DNA from: Hoeflea ulvae
GTDB taxonomy: Bacteria; Pseudomonadota; Alphaproteobacteria; Rhizobiales; Rhizobiaceae
NCBI RefSeq assembly: GCF_026619435.1
Contig: NZ_JAOVZQ010000001.1
Coordinates: 3,789,501-3,853,500 of the forward strand
Length of the DNA: 64,000 bases
Reading direction: 5' to 3'
The number at the start of each line of letters is the position of its first letter. The stretch's first letter is position 1. Position numbers and translations under genes: made by a program. The notes under the pieces are model-generated. The model had not been told where the DNA came from, searched no databases, and was given only the letters and a program-made list of their open reading frames with translations. This document shows positions 1 to 8,220 of the stretch, one piece after another.

Positions 1-70
1 CCATCAGGCCGGCAACGGTGCGTGCGCCGATACGATCGGTCAGGGAAAGCGATTGGGTATGGGTAGACAT
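1..70 (-). CDS. N-terminus of a riboswitch-controlled protein, possibly CbtB (partial)
   Basis: Only the first 23 codons are in the window; the gene runs off the left edge. It starts with ATG at 70, preceded by a strong GGAGGTT ribosome binding site. It begins MSTHTQSLSLTDRIGARTVAG. It lies directly downstream of a cobalamin riboswitch, so it is expected to be shut off when cobalamin is abundant. Alphaproteobacterial genes in this position are often the small cobalt-transport subunit CbtB, and a short polar N-terminus leading into a hydrophobic stretch would fit. Too little sequence is present to prove it; another B12-controlled transport or synthesis gene remains possible. Confidence 0.45.
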   Translation of the reverse strand, partial: MSTHTQSLSLTDRIGARTVAGLM

Positions 71-136
71 GACAACCTCCGTGAGTGACTCCGGAAGAAC
101 ATTCCTCCGAAGGTCCGGCTCTCAACCGGTGCGAAT

Positions 137-476
137 GGCAGGTCTCCTGGCTCGCGGGTCACGTCGACGTTGCCGTCGATCATCAGCAAATGCCGGCCTT
201 CCCAACGTGAATGCGGTCATGAAAACGGGACGATTCGTAGACAAAGAGGCGTCCGCGCCGATTGATCATGCCGCCACGTCAGTGGCTTGTCCGGTCCGGA
301 GCTTCAAGATGACGGAAAAACACCATTGTATTTCCACCACTCTGGCCTGCCGGGCCCGGTGACATTCGCCTAACCGCTCTACAGTCGCGGGGTCGGCTGC
401 GATAAAGATGCCCTGATTGGGTCCATCTCGTCGCATTCCCTTTTGATCCGGAAAACCAACTTGGGTTTCTGGAACC
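137..476 (-). promoter_or_regulatory. Cobalamin (AdoCbl) riboswitch
   Basis: Read on the minus strand, the conserved elements appear in the right order: GGTTCC at 476-471, an AAAAGGGAAT-type segment near 440, the core CCGCGACTGTAGAGCGG near 330, GCCACTG near 285, GGGAAGG near 200, and the B12 box GAGCCAGGAGACCTGCC at 153-137. The expression platform between 136 and 71 contains GC-rich hairpins and then the ribosome binding site of the downstream gene. This is a classical long-form cobalamin riboswitch. It implies cobalamin-responsive control of the gene starting at 70, probably a cobalt/B12 uptake function. The 71-541 interval holds nothing else that I recognise. Confidence 0.93.
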
Positions 477-541
477 ATTCGAACCTCAAGTGATAGGACC
501 GGCGTGCCGGACTGTCAATCACCGCAGCGCCACCGCACAGC

Positions 542-2011
542 CTATCCGCGACGAATCCGGGCAGCCATCTCCATCATCCGCGCGAACCCGACCAGGCGGT
601 CAAGCTCCGCAGCGATCTCGTCCAGCGCCGCATCGACATCGGCACGGTAATTGGTCTTGCCGCCGTGGATCTCGAACTCCGCCAGCAGGCTTGCGCGGTA
701 GGCGTCCGAATCGAACAGCCCGTGCAGATAGGTGCCCGACACCTTGCCGTCGGGCGAGACAGCGCCGTCGGGACGGCCATCGAGCAGCGTCATCGGCCGG
801 GCGCAGTCCGGCCCCTGACTGACACCGAGATGGATCTCGTAGCCCGAGAGCGCGATGTCGCTTTCCGCCGAGCGCGCTTGGATGTTGCGGACGGTTTTCT
901 CCGGCGCCATTTCGGTGTCGATGTCGAGCAGGCCCAGACCTTCGGCAAGCGTTTCGCCGCCTTCCAGCGCCTGCGGGTCGCGCACGCTCCGCCCCAGCAT
1001 CTGGTAGCCGCCGCAAATGCCGATGATGCGCCCACCCCGGCGGCGGTGCGCCTGCAGGTCGTCGTCCCAGCCCTGGCGGCGGAAATCACCGAGGTCCGCA
1101 ATGGTCGATTTCGATCCCGGCACGATCACCAGGCCGGCATCAACCGGCAGCCGCTCGCCGGGGCGCACGAACACCAGCTCCACCTCCGGCTCGGCCCTGA
1201 GCGGATCGAAATCATCGAAATTGGCGATCCGCGACAACACCGGCACCGCGATCTTGAGCGCCCTCGCCTCACCCCGCGTCAACCGTTCCAGCGCCACCGA
1301 ATCCTCCGCCGGCAGACGCGCCGCGGATTTGAGCCACGGAATCACCCCCAGGCACGGCCAGCCGGTGAAGCGCTCGATTGCCGAGATTCCGTCATCGAAC
1401 AGGCTGACATCGCCGCGAAACTTGTTGATCAGATAGCCGGCGATTATCGCCCGGTCTTCATCCGGCAGGATCGTGTGAGTGCCGACCACCGAGGCGATCA
1501 CTCCGCCCCGGTCGATGTCGCCCACCAGCACCACCGGCACACCCGCCGCTGTCGCAAAGCCCATATTGGCGATGTCGCCGGGTCTCAGATTGATCTCCGC
1601 CGGCGAACCGGCGCCTTCGACCAGCACCAGGTCGGCGCCATCTGTGACACGGGCAAAACTGTCCATCACCGCCGCCATCAGCTGCGGCTTGAGCTTCTGG
1701 TAGTCGCGGCCCCGCGCATGGCCGAACACCTTGCCCTGCACCACCACCTGCGACCCGGTTTCCGACTGCGGCTTGAGCAGCACCGGGTTCATGTGCACGC
1801 TGGCCGGCACCCGGCAGGCCAGCGCCTGCAGCCATTGCGCCCGGCCGATTTCCCCGCCGTCATCGGCGACGGCGGCATTGTTGGACATGTTTTGCGGCTT
1901 GAACGGCCGCACTGTCAGCCCGTGATTGGCCGCCAGCCGGCAGAAGCCCGCAACCAGCACGGTCTTGCCGACATCCGACCCTGTTCCCTGAAACATCAAT
2001 GCCTGCGTCAT
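542..2011 (-). CDS. cobQ: Cobyric acid synthase CobQ
   Basis: Glutamine-dependent amidase that amidates adenosyl-cobyrinic acid a,c-diamide at four side chains late in cobalamin synthesis; cytosolic. The 489-residue protein has the family length. It starts [17 protein letters not shown], the ATP-binding loop of the family, and carries a C-terminal class I glutamine amidotransferase domain with the nucleophile motif [10 protein letters not shown] near residue 335. An in-frame TTG seven codons upstream exists, but ATG at 2011 gives the normal family N-terminus. The gene is followed on the same strand by a cobalamin riboswitch and a likely cobalt-transport gene. It supplies the cofactor used by the corrinoid methyltransferases further right. 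Confidence 0.96.
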   Translation of the reverse strand: MTQALMFQGTGSDVGKTVLVAGFCRLAANHGLTVRPFKPQNMSNNAAVADDGGEIGRAQWLQALACRVPASVHMNPVLLKPQSETGSQVVVQGKVFGHARGRDYQKLKPQLMAAVMDSFARVTDGADLVLVEGAGSPAEINLRPGDIANMGFATAAGVPVVLVGDIDRGGVIASVVGTHTILPDEDRAIIAGYLINKFRGDVSLFDDGISAIERFTGWPCLGVIPWLKSAARLPAEDSVALERLTRGEARALKIAVPVLSRIANFDDFDPLRAEPEVELVFVRPGERLPVDAGLVIVPGSKSTIADLGDFRRQGWDDDLQAHRRRGGRIIGICGGYQMLGRSVRDPQALEGGETLAEGLGLLDIDTEMAPEKTVRNIQARSAESDIALSGYEIHLGVSQGPDCARPMTLLDGRPDGAVSPDGKVSGTYLHGLFDSDAYRASLLAEFEIHGGKTNYRADVDAALDEIAAELDRLVGFARMMEMAARIRRG

Positions 2012-2049
2012 GGCCTGTCGATAGCATCGCAATAGCGATTACCAAAGGG

Positions 2050-2092
2050 GTTTTGGCCCTCCGGAACGCCTTGGCTCCGGGCCGCCCAAAAC
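2050..2092 (-). repeat. Nested inverted repeat in the cobQ leader
   Basis: Outer arms GTTTTGG (2050-2056) and CCAAAAC (2086-2092) enclose inner arms CCGGA (2061-2065) and TCCGG (2076-2080). This could form a hairpin in the cobQ 5' leader or serve as a protein-binding site. No cobalamin-riboswitch motifs are present here. Function is unknown. Confidence 0.4.
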
Positions 2093-2214
2093 TTTCTTTT
2101 TGCCCCATCTGAAATGCGACATCCGGTGGCGGCTTTGGTGCATCCCGGCAAGGGCCAACCGCATAGAGCAGATGCCAAGTCAACGTCGTCAACACAAAAT
2201 GGAAGGACATCGCT

Positions 2215-2346
2215 ATGCTTTACGTATTCAACTCCGCCAATCGCGTTCAGATTGCATGGAACAACGTCCTTCCGGCAGCCAAGGCCAATGAAAAGCCGCG
2301 GACGGGCATCCTCAACAGCTTCATCCGCACCTTTTCAGCCGGCTGA
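2215..2346 (+). CDS. Hypothetical 43-residue protein
   Basis: A short reading frame starts at ATG 2215, about seven bases after a GGAAGGA ribosome binding site, and ends at TGA 2344-2346. The product starts MLYVFNSANRVQIAWNNV and is mildly basic, with no membrane segment or cysteine. A terminator-like hairpin follows at 2392-2420. The binding site and following hairpin support a real small gene; I recognise no family. Confidence 0.45.
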   Translation: MLYVFNSANRVQIAWNNVLPAAKANEKPRTGILNSFIRTFSAG

Positions 2347-3029
2347 CACCCGCTCACGCGGGCTCACCGACACCACGGCAAGAATCAGCAAGGCCGGGCG
2401 TGCACAACGTCCGGTCTTTTGCTGTCGGCGCAGCCGATCATCAGGAAGCGACGAGGCGTTCAAGGCACAAATGCGAAGGCCGCCCGGACCTTGCGATCCG
2501 AACGGCCTGCCAAAGAATACGCCTGGCGTCCTCGCAAATACGCGCGAGGCTCACGACATCCCGGTACGCAATACCTGATCCGGAATGGTCGGCGGTTGTC
2601 CCCCGCCGTGAGTTAGGTTTACCCCGGACATCCTTACCGGAGAGTTAGTGAAACCCTAAGCAATCATGAATCTGGCATTTAATTTGGATAACGCACAATC
2701 CGATGTCCCGCCGAACGCTCATCCGCAGCCAATTTCGCGATTTATCAGAGGCGCTGTTGATTTCCCGCGCCAAGTCCTTACCCTGATACATGGCATTTCA
2801 ATCAGCGATCAAGCGCGCCTCTCAATCCACGGTCAGCTCTATTCAGAGCGCCGTGAGACGCACTTACGCTAATTGATGTCGTCTTTGCGTCGCAAATGGC
2901 GTATGTTTTGGTTTTCAATAACCAAGAGGCGAACTGCCTTCAATTCCATAGGCTCCGGTATAGGCGCAGTGACCGGATTTGCTGAAAAATGGAACAAACA
3001 CTGCAGTAATAAGACTGGGAGGTCTTAAC
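2347..3029. other. Intergenic region upstream of proX
   Basis: No convincing gene is seen. It holds the hairpin at 2392-2420, a second inverted repeat with arms AGGCCG near 2476 and CGGCCT near 2503, and the promoter region of the betaine-type importer near 2880-3020. A 68-codon frame at 2666-2872 lacks a ribosome binding site and family features, so it is not called. Confidence 0.4.
2392..2420 (+). terminator. Possible intrinsic terminator
   Basis: Arms CCGG-CGT and ACG-CCGG around the loop GCACA are followed by TCTTTT. It lies about 45 bases after the stop of the small gene ending at 2346 and is a plausible terminator for it. Confidence 0.45.
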
Positions 3030-4037
3030 ATGAAGAAGCTTCTCGCTTCCACCGTCCTCGCCGCAGGCCTCATGGGTTTTGCCGGCGCAGCATCCGCCGC
3101 CGATTGCGGCCGGGTCACAATCGCAAACATGAACTGGGCTTCGGCTGAAGTTCTCGCCAACATCGACCAGGTCATTCTGTCGGAAGGCTATGGCTGCGAA
3201 GCTGAACTGGTTGCCGGCGACACCACGCCGACACTGACTTCGATGGTTGAAAAGCAGGAACCGGATGTTGCTCCGGAAGCCTGGATCAACTCGCTCCGCA
3301 CCCTGCTGGATGCCGCTGTTGCCGAAGACAAGCTGCATTACGCCTCCGAATCGCTCAGCGATGGCGGCGTCGAAGGCTGGTGGATCCCGAAATATCTGGC
3401 GGACGCCCACCCGGAAATCAAGACCATTGACGATGCGCTGGCTCACCCGGAACTGTTCCCTGCCCCCGGCATGGAAAACGAAGGCAAGGGCGGCGTCTAC
3501 AACTGCCCTGAAGGCTGGGGTTGCCGCATCATCACCACCAATCTCTTCAAGGCCTATGGCGCTGAAGAAAAGGGCTGGGTCACTGTTGAAACCGGCTCCG
3601 CTGCAGGCCTCGACGGCTCGATCGCCAAGGCCTACGAAAGCGAAAAGCCTTGGCTTGGCTATTACTGGGCACCGACCGCGATCCTCGGCAAATACGAAAT
3701 GGTCAAGCTTGACCATGGCGTCGAGCATAACAAGGAAGAATGGGACCGCTGCACATCGATCACCGATTGCCCGGATCCCGTGAAGAATGCCTGGTCCAAG
3801 TCCGAAGTCTACACGGTTGTCACCGACGACTTCAAAAAGCGTGCCGGCCCTGCCTATGACTATCTGGCAAGCCGCAGCTGGCCCAACTCCACTGTGAACA
3901 CGCTGCTCGCATGGATGGCCGAAAACCAGGCAACCGGTGAAGCCGGCGCTCGTCACTTCCTCAAGACCAATGAGGACATCTGGACGAAGTGGGTTTCCCC
4001 GGAAGCCGCTGAGAAAATCAAGAAAGCAGTGATGTAA
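3030..4037 (+). CDS. proX: Glycine betaine/choline-type ABC transporter, periplasmic binding protein
   Basis: Periplasmic binding protein that captures a quaternary ammonium compound (betaine, choline or proline betaine) for the ProW/ProV importer. It is 335 residues from ATG 3030, chosen because GGAGG lies seven bases upstream and the protein starts with a classical signal peptide (MKKLLASTVLAAG, cleavage after AASA near residue 23). The mature part has the OpuAC-type fold, with paired cysteines and several tryptophans (WW at the GWWIP motif, GYYWAP) of the kind that form aromatic boxes for quaternary amines. It is the first gene of proX-proW-proV, with a 200-base gap containing a hairpin before proW. 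The exact ligand cannot be read from sequence. Confidence 0.9.
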   Translation: MKKLLASTVLAAGLMGFAGAASAADCGRVTIANMNWASAEVLANIDQVILSEGYGCEAELVAGDTTPTLTSMVEKQEPDVAPEAWINSLRTLLDAAVAEDKLHYASESLSDGGVEGWWIPKYLADAHPEIKTIDDALAHPELFPAPGMENEGKGGVYNCPEGWGCRIITTNLFKAYGAEEKGWVTVETGSAAGLDGSIAKAYESEKPWLGYYWAPTAILGKYEMVKLDHGVEHNKEEWDRCTSITDCPDPVKNAWSKSEVYTVVTDDFKKRAGPAYDYLASRSWPNSTVNTLLAWMAENQATGEAGARHFLKTNEDIWTKWVSPEAAEKIKKAVM

Positions 4038-4050
4038 CCCATCGCTTGCA

Positions 4051-4080
4051 ATATGGCGGGCCTCGGTCCGCCATATTTTT
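4051..4080 (+). terminator. Attenuating terminator between proX and proW
   Basis: A 9-bp perfect stem ATATGGCGG / CCGCCATAT (4051-4059 with 4068-4076) is followed by a T-rich run. It sits between the binding-protein gene and the permease gene. Such hairpins commonly let the binding protein be made in excess over membrane parts. Confidence 0.7.
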
Positions 4081-4237
4081 ATCCGGACAACCGCAGCCGG
4101 GGGACAGTCAGCTGCGTTGGCCGGGAGCCGGAACCGGGGGCACGCGCCGCAATGCGCATTCGTCGGACTGAAGGCAGCGATGGATCGCTGATCCCACGGG
4201 ATCCGCACACACTATTTCCCGTTTTTGGAGCGTGACA

Positions 4238-5125
4238 ATGGACTGGCTCACAGAATTTCCCGCAATGGACACCGACAGACTGACCGCCTTGAAAAAGACG
4301 ATCGACCTGGGTTTCCGCAATTTCACCCGCGCCAATGGCGACACTTTTGAAGCTGCGCTTTATCCGGTGCAGTGGTTCATGTACCGCGTCGAGCAATTGC
4401 TCACCAGCTCGCCCTGGCCGCTGGTTATCCTCGGATTTGCACTGATCGCATGGTTTGCAAGCCGCAGCGCCAAGATCACCGTCGGCGTTGTCATCACCCT
4501 GCTGCTGATCGGCTATTTCGACATGTGGGAAGACACCATGAAAACCGTCGCGATGACGGTCGTTGCAACGATCCTTGCGATCATCGTCGGCATCCCGATC
4601 GGGATCCTGATGGGCCGTTCCGACCGGATCCAGGCGGTGCTTAATCCGGTTCTCGACGTGATGCAGACCATGCCGAGCTTCGTCTATCTCATTCCCGTGG
4701 TCATGCTGCTCGGCATCGGCCGCGTGCCGGGCCTGATTGCGGTGATGGTCTATGCCATTCCGCCGATCATCCGCCTGACCAATCTCGGCATCAGGCTGGT
4801 CGACAAGGATGTGCTCGAGGCGGCTGACGCCTTCGGGTCATCGAATTGGCAGCGGCTCAAGAATGTGCAGATGCCGCTGGCGCTGCCGACCATCATGGCC
4901 GGCGTCAACCAGACCATCATGATGGCGCTCGCCATGGTCGTCGTCGCCTCGATGATCGGCGTGCAGGGCCTTGGCCTGCCGGTTCTCAAGGCCATTTCGA
5001 ACCAGTATTTCACGCTGGGTATTTTCAACGGCCTCGCCATTGTCGGCATCGCCATCATCTTTGACCGCACCAGCCAGGCCTATGGCAAACGGTTGCAGAA
5101 GCACTTGGAGGTCGTTCATGGCTGA
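4238..5125 (+). CDS. proW: Glycine betaine/choline-type ABC transporter permease
   Basis: Inner-membrane permease of the quaternary amine importer, 295 residues. The N-terminal region up to about residue 60 is soluble. The membrane domain then shows the BPD_transp_1 fold, with the EAA-type loop EAADAFGSSNWQRLKNVQMPLALP near residue 190 that contacts the ATPase. ATG 4238 is chosen over GTG 4232 because the GGAG site lies seven bases before the ATG. The stop overlaps the proV start by eight bases, so translation is coupled. Confidence 0.92.
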   Translation: MDWLTEFPAMDTDRLTALKKTIDLGFRNFTRANGDTFEAALYPVQWFMYRVEQLLTSSPWPLVILGFALIAWFASRSAKITVGVVITLLLIGYFDMWEDTMKTVAMTVVATILAIIVGIPIGILMGRSDRIQAVLNPVLDVMQTMPSFVYLIPVVMLLGIGRVPGLIAVMVYAIPPIIRLTNLGIRLVDKDVLEAADAFGSSNWQRLKNVQMPLALPTIMAGVNQTIMMALAMVVVASMIGVQGLGLPVLKAISNQYFTLGIFNGLAIVGIAIIFDRTSQAYGKRLQKHLEVVHG

Positions 5126-6173
5126 GGATACTGTTGGCAGCGGGATTAGCATCCGGAATCTGTACAAGATTTTCGGATCCGATCCGGAAGCGCATATCGA
5201 AGCCGTCAAGAACGGCATGTCGAAGTCCGAACTCAATGACAAGCACAACCACGTGCTGGGTCTGAAGGACATCAATATCGAGATGCCGGGCGGGCGCATC
5301 CAGGTCGTCATGGGCCTGTCGGGCTCGGGCAAATCAACCCTGATCCGTCACATCAACCGGCTGATCGACCCGACCGCAGGCGAAGTCATCGTCGGCGACG
5401 AGGACGTGGTCAAGATGAACGAGATGGAACTGCGCGAGTTCCGGCGTCACCAGACTGCGATGGTGTTCCAGAAATTCGCGCTTCTGCCGCATCGCACGGT
5501 GCTGGAAAACGCGGTCTATGGCCTCGAAATCCAGGGCATTCCCCGCGATGAGCAGGAAAAGCAGGCGCGCCGCTGGATTTCCCGCGTTGGCCTGGACGGC
5601 TTCGAGGACAACTACCCCAACCAGCTCTCGGGCGGCATGCAGCAGCGCGTCGGGCTTGCCCGGGCGCTGACCAATGACGCCCCTATCCTCTTGATGGACG
5701 AGGCATTTTCCGCACTTGATCCGCTGATCCGCATGGACATGCAGACGGTTCTGCTTGATCTGCAGAAGGAAATCCGCAAGACCGTGGTCTTCATCACCCA
5801 CGATCTCGACGAGGCGCTGCGCCTTGGCGACCGCATCGCCATTCTGCGCGACGGCGAGGTGGTGCAGCAAGGCACTAAGCAGGAAATCGTGCTGCGCCCG
5901 GCCGACGAATACATCTCCAGCTTCGTGCGCGAGGTCAATCGCGGACGGGTCATCTCCATCGACATGGTCATGGAGCCGGTGACCGGCGAGCCCAAGGGCA
6001 TGCCTATCAAATCCGGTACCGTGCTGGAAGTCGCCGCCAAGAAGATGACCGACGACAACATGTCCGAGGCTCATGTGATCGACGCCGCCGGCACCGTCAT
6101 CGGCAAGCTGGCGATCAACGAGGTGATCTCGGCCATGGTCACCCCGGTCGACCACGAGTCGGCCGCCGCCTGA
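5118..6173 (+). CDS. proV: Glycine betaine/choline-type ABC transporter ATPase
   Basis: ATPase that drives the ProXW importer, 351 residues. Walker A is GLSGSGKST, the Q-loop is MVFQKFALLP, the signature is LSGGMQQRVG, and Walker B is ILLMDEAFSALDP. It has the family N-terminal extension before the Walker A region and a short C-terminal extension ending near a CBS-like region (VLEVAAKKMTDDNMSEAHVID). The start ATG 5118 is preceded by GGAGG and overlaps the end of proW. A strong terminator at 6218-6249 ends the operon, so the methyltransferase gene at 6325 has its own promoter. Confidence 0.94.
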   Translation: MAEDTVGSGISIRNLYKIFGSDPEAHIEAVKNGMSKSELNDKHNHVLGLKDINIEMPGGRIQVVMGLSGSGKSTLIRHINRLIDPTAGEVIVGDEDVVKMNEMELREFRRHQTAMVFQKFALLPHRTVLENAVYGLEIQGIPRDEQEKQARRWISRVGLDGFEDNYPNQLSGGMQQRVGLARALTNDAPILLMDEAFSALDPLIRMDMQTVLLDLQKEIRKTVVFITHDLDEALRLGDRIAILRDGEVVQQGTKQEIVLRPADEYISSFVREVNRGRVISIDMVMEPVTGEPKGMPIKSGTVLEVAAKKMTDDNMSEAHVIDAAGTVIGKLAINEVISAMVTPVDHESAAA

Positions 6174-6217
6174 TCCTTGCCGCCGCGGGCCGCATCGCCC
6201 GCGCACTCAAATGGAAA

Positions 6218-6249
6218 AACCCGCAGACACCAGCGTCTGCGGGTTTTTT
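6218..6249 (+). terminator. Intrinsic terminator after proV
   Basis: An 11-bp stem AACCCGCAGAC / GTCTGCGGGTT with a six-base loop runs into six T residues. It is a textbook Rho-independent terminator. Confidence 0.93.
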
Positions 6250-6270
6250 GATGTCCGTCCGCGATCTTTC

Positions 6271-6299
6271 TTGCAATGACATAAAGATATCTTTATGTG
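6271..6299 (+). promoter_or_regulatory. Promoter of the betaine-homocysteine methyltransferase gene with a 20-bp palindromic operator
   Basis: A -35-like TTGCAA (6271-6276) and a -10-like TATGTG (6294-6299) are 17 bases apart. The spacer contains the perfect palindrome ACATAAAGATATCTTTATGT (6279-6298). A related dyad precedes the pterin-binding methyltransferase gene at 16232, and a related core lies in the padR promoter. This suggests repression by the PadR protein encoded at 7422-8024; the link is inferred. Confidence 0.7.
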
Positions 6300-6324
6300 G
6301 TAGAGAGTTTAACAGGAGAATTCC

Positions 6325-7335
6325 ATGCCCGCTTCCAATCCGCTTGCCGATCTGCTCGCCGAAAAAGGCGTTCTGCTCGCCGACGGCGCAACCGGGACCA
6401 ACCTCTTCGCCATGGGGCTGGAATCAGGCGAAGCGCCGGAAATGTGGCTCGAGAGCGCGCCGGAAAAGATTACCAAGCTGCATCAGGATTTCGTCGATGC
6501 CGGCTCCGACATCATCCTGACCAACAGTTTCGGTGGCACCCGCAACCGGCTCAAGCTGCACGACGCCCATGGCCGCGTCCATGCGCTCAACAAGAAGGCT
6601 GCAGAGATCGCCCGCGCCGTCGCTGACAAGGCGCCGCGGAAGGTGATTGTCGGCGGCTCCGTCGGCCCCACCGGCGACCTGCTGGTGCCGCTTGGCGCCA
6701 TGACCTATGAGTCAGCCGTCGAATCCTTTGCCGAACAGATCGAGGGCCTCAAGGCCGGTGGCATCGATGTCGTCTGGATCGAAACCATGTCGGCGACCGA
6801 TGAAATCCGCGCCGCCGCCGAAGCCGCGGTGCGCCACGATCTGCCCTATGTCTATACCGGCTCGTTCGACACCGCCGGCAAGACGATGATGGGCGTGCAT
6901 CCGCGCGACATCCATTCGCTGGCCAAGGATATCGGCGACGGCCCTTTTGCGGTCGGCGCCAATTGCGGCGTCGGCGCTTCCGACATCCTGTCTTCCCTGC
7001 TCGACATGACCGGTGCCGATCCGGATGCGATCGTCGTGGTCAAGGGCAATTGCGGCATCCCCGAATTCCGCGGCGCCGAAATCCATTATTCCGGCACACC
7101 GCCGCTGATGGCCGATTATGCCCGTCTGGCCATTGATGCCGGCGCCCGCATCATCGGCGGCTGCTGCGGCACCTCCTGCAATCACCTGGCCGCGATGCGC
7201 GAAGCCGTCGACACCCATATCAAGGCCCAGCGCCCGACGGTCGAATCCATCGTCGAGCGCATCGGCCCGATGCGCAACACCGTCGCCGCCACCTCGGCCC
7301 CACCGACCCGCGAACGCCGCGGCCGTCGGGGGTGA
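6325..7335 (+). CDS. bmt: Betaine-homocysteine S-methyltransferase family protein
   Basis: Zinc-dependent methyltransferase of the homocysteine S-methyltransferase family (336 residues, cytosolic). It is expected to move a methyl group from glycine betaine or a similar donor to homocysteine, giving methionine. The N-terminal DGATGTNL segment and the zinc ligands Cys214 (GANCG) and Cys280-Cys281 (GGCCGTS) are present. AGGAG lies six bases before ATG 6325. The C-terminus ends in an Arg/Gly-rich tail (TRERRGRRG), a feature repeated in three neighbouring corrinoid-pathway proteins. A rhizobial Bmt with betaine activity is known, but the donor here is inferred from the adjacent betaine-type importer. 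Confidence 0.82.
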   Translation: MPASNPLADLLAEKGVLLADGATGTNLFAMGLESGEAPEMWLESAPEKITKLHQDFVDAGSDIILTNSFGGTRNRLKLHDAHGRVHALNKKAAEIARAVADKAPRKVIVGGSVGPTGDLLVPLGAMTYESAVESFAEQIEGLKAGGIDVVWIETMSATDEIRAAAEAAVRHDLPYVYTGSFDTAGKTMMGVHPRDIHSLAKDIGDGPFAVGANCGVGASDILSSLLDMTGADPDAIVVVKGNCGIPEFRGAEIHYSGTPPLMADYARLAIDAGARIIGGCCGTSCNHLAAMREAVDTHIKAQRPTVESIVERIGPMRNTVAATSAPPTRERRGRRG

Positions 7336-7361
7336 CACCACGAGCAGATCGACATGATGAG

Positions 7362-7390
7362 AAGGCCGGAGCGCGAGCCCCGGCCTTTTT
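7362..7390. terminator. Bidirectional terminator between the bmt and padR genes
   Basis: Arms AAGGCCGG (7362-7369) and CCGGCCTT (7380-7387) are followed by more T residues on the plus strand. It lies between two genes that converge here and can serve both. Confidence 0.8.
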
Positions 7391-7421
7391 CATGTTGCGT
7401 CAGGGCGCTTGAAGCCGACCG

Positions 7422-8024
7422 TCAGTCGCGGCCGCCCTGATCCTGCAGGGCTTCTATGTCGCCGCGGGCCTTTTTCAGGATTTCCAGCGCCTTTTGCGCC
7501 TGATCCGCTGAAAACCCGCCGCTTCTGACCTGCCGGAACAGCGACTTGCGCAGGGCGCGGAACTCGGCCCCCAGCGACACACCCTGGATTTCTTCGGATG
7601 CCTCGTCGATTTGCGCATTGATCCGGTCGAGATCCACCCGGTTTTCCCCGAGATAGGCCTTCCCCTCTTCGGTGATTGCAAAAAGCTTCTTGGCGCCCTG
7701 CATTTGCGAGGACACGAGATCAGCTTCTTCCAGCATCTGCAGCATCGGATAGATCGCGCCGGGGCTCGGGCTGTAGGCGCCCTGGAAACGGGCTTCCAGC
7801 GCCTTGATGATGTCGTAGCCGTGACGCGGCTGCTCGGCGATCAGACCGAGAACCACCAGCCTCAATGCGCCAGCGTCAAACATGCGCTTGCCGCCGCCGC
7901 CAAAGGGTCCGCCGCGATGGCGCCCGAACGGGCCGCGTCCGCCGCCGCCACGTCCGCCTGGTCCGTCCGGACCGGCGAAATGGAGATGTGGGCGGTGGCA
8001 CCTGTGTTTGTGCATTCCAAACAT
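7422..8024 (-). CDS. PadR-family regulator with a His/Gly-rich metal-binding-like N-terminus
   Basis: DNA-binding repressor of the PadR family, 200 residues. The first 48 residues form an unusual extension: His/Cys-rich at residues 5-15 (HKHRCHRPHLH), then Gly/Arg-rich to about 47. The winged helix follows (GALRLVVLGLIAEQPRHGYDIIKALE, then SPGAIYPMLQMLEEADLV), and the C-terminal helices resemble the PadR dimerisation arm. This layout resembles the nickel-responsive YqjI type, so metal sensing is likely. GGAAA precedes ATG 8024. Its own promoter contains a palindromic core similar to the sites before the genes at 6325 and 16232, so it probably autoregulates and controls those genes. Confidence 0.85.
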   Translation of the reverse strand: MFGMHKHRCHRPHLHFAGPDGPGGRGGGGRGPFGRHRGGPFGGGGKRMFDAGALRLVVLGLIAEQPRHGYDIIKALEARFQGAYSPSPGAIYPMLQMLEEADLVSSQMQGAKKLFAITEEGKAYLGENRVDLDRINAQIDEASEEIQGVSLGAEFRALRKSLFRQVRSGGFSADQAQKALEILKKARGDIEALQDQGGRD

Positions 8025-8065
8025 TGTGAGTTTCCTTTCCGGATATCGATAGCACTTGATACCGT

Positions 8066-8095
8066 ATTATCTGCGTAAAGATATATCTTTTGCAA
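8066..8095 (-). promoter_or_regulatory. padR promoter with operator-like palindrome in the spacer
   Basis: On the minus strand a -35 TTGCAA (8095-8090) and a -10 GATAAT (8071-8066) are 18 bases apart. The perfect palindrome AAAGATATATCTTT (8077-8090) fills most of the spacer. The arrangement matches the promoter at 6271-6299 and suggests autoregulation. Confidence 0.65.
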
Positions 8096-8220
8096 GAGCG
8101 AGACTTTGAGAATCCATGAGATTCCCCTCTAACAAATTGATTTCAATGAAAATATATTCTCGATCTGACACGATCAAGATCCAATGGATCGTTACGTTCG
8201 AGCCGGTCTTGGTGTGTCTT

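Noticed and set aside
665..2035. 456-codon frame opposite cobQ
   Set aside because: It is the antisense shadow of cobQ in GC-rich DNA, with a His/Arg/Gln-rich composition and no family features.
2666..2872. 68-codon frame upstream of proX
   Set aside because: No ribosome binding site and no recognisable features; it lies in the promoter region of proX.
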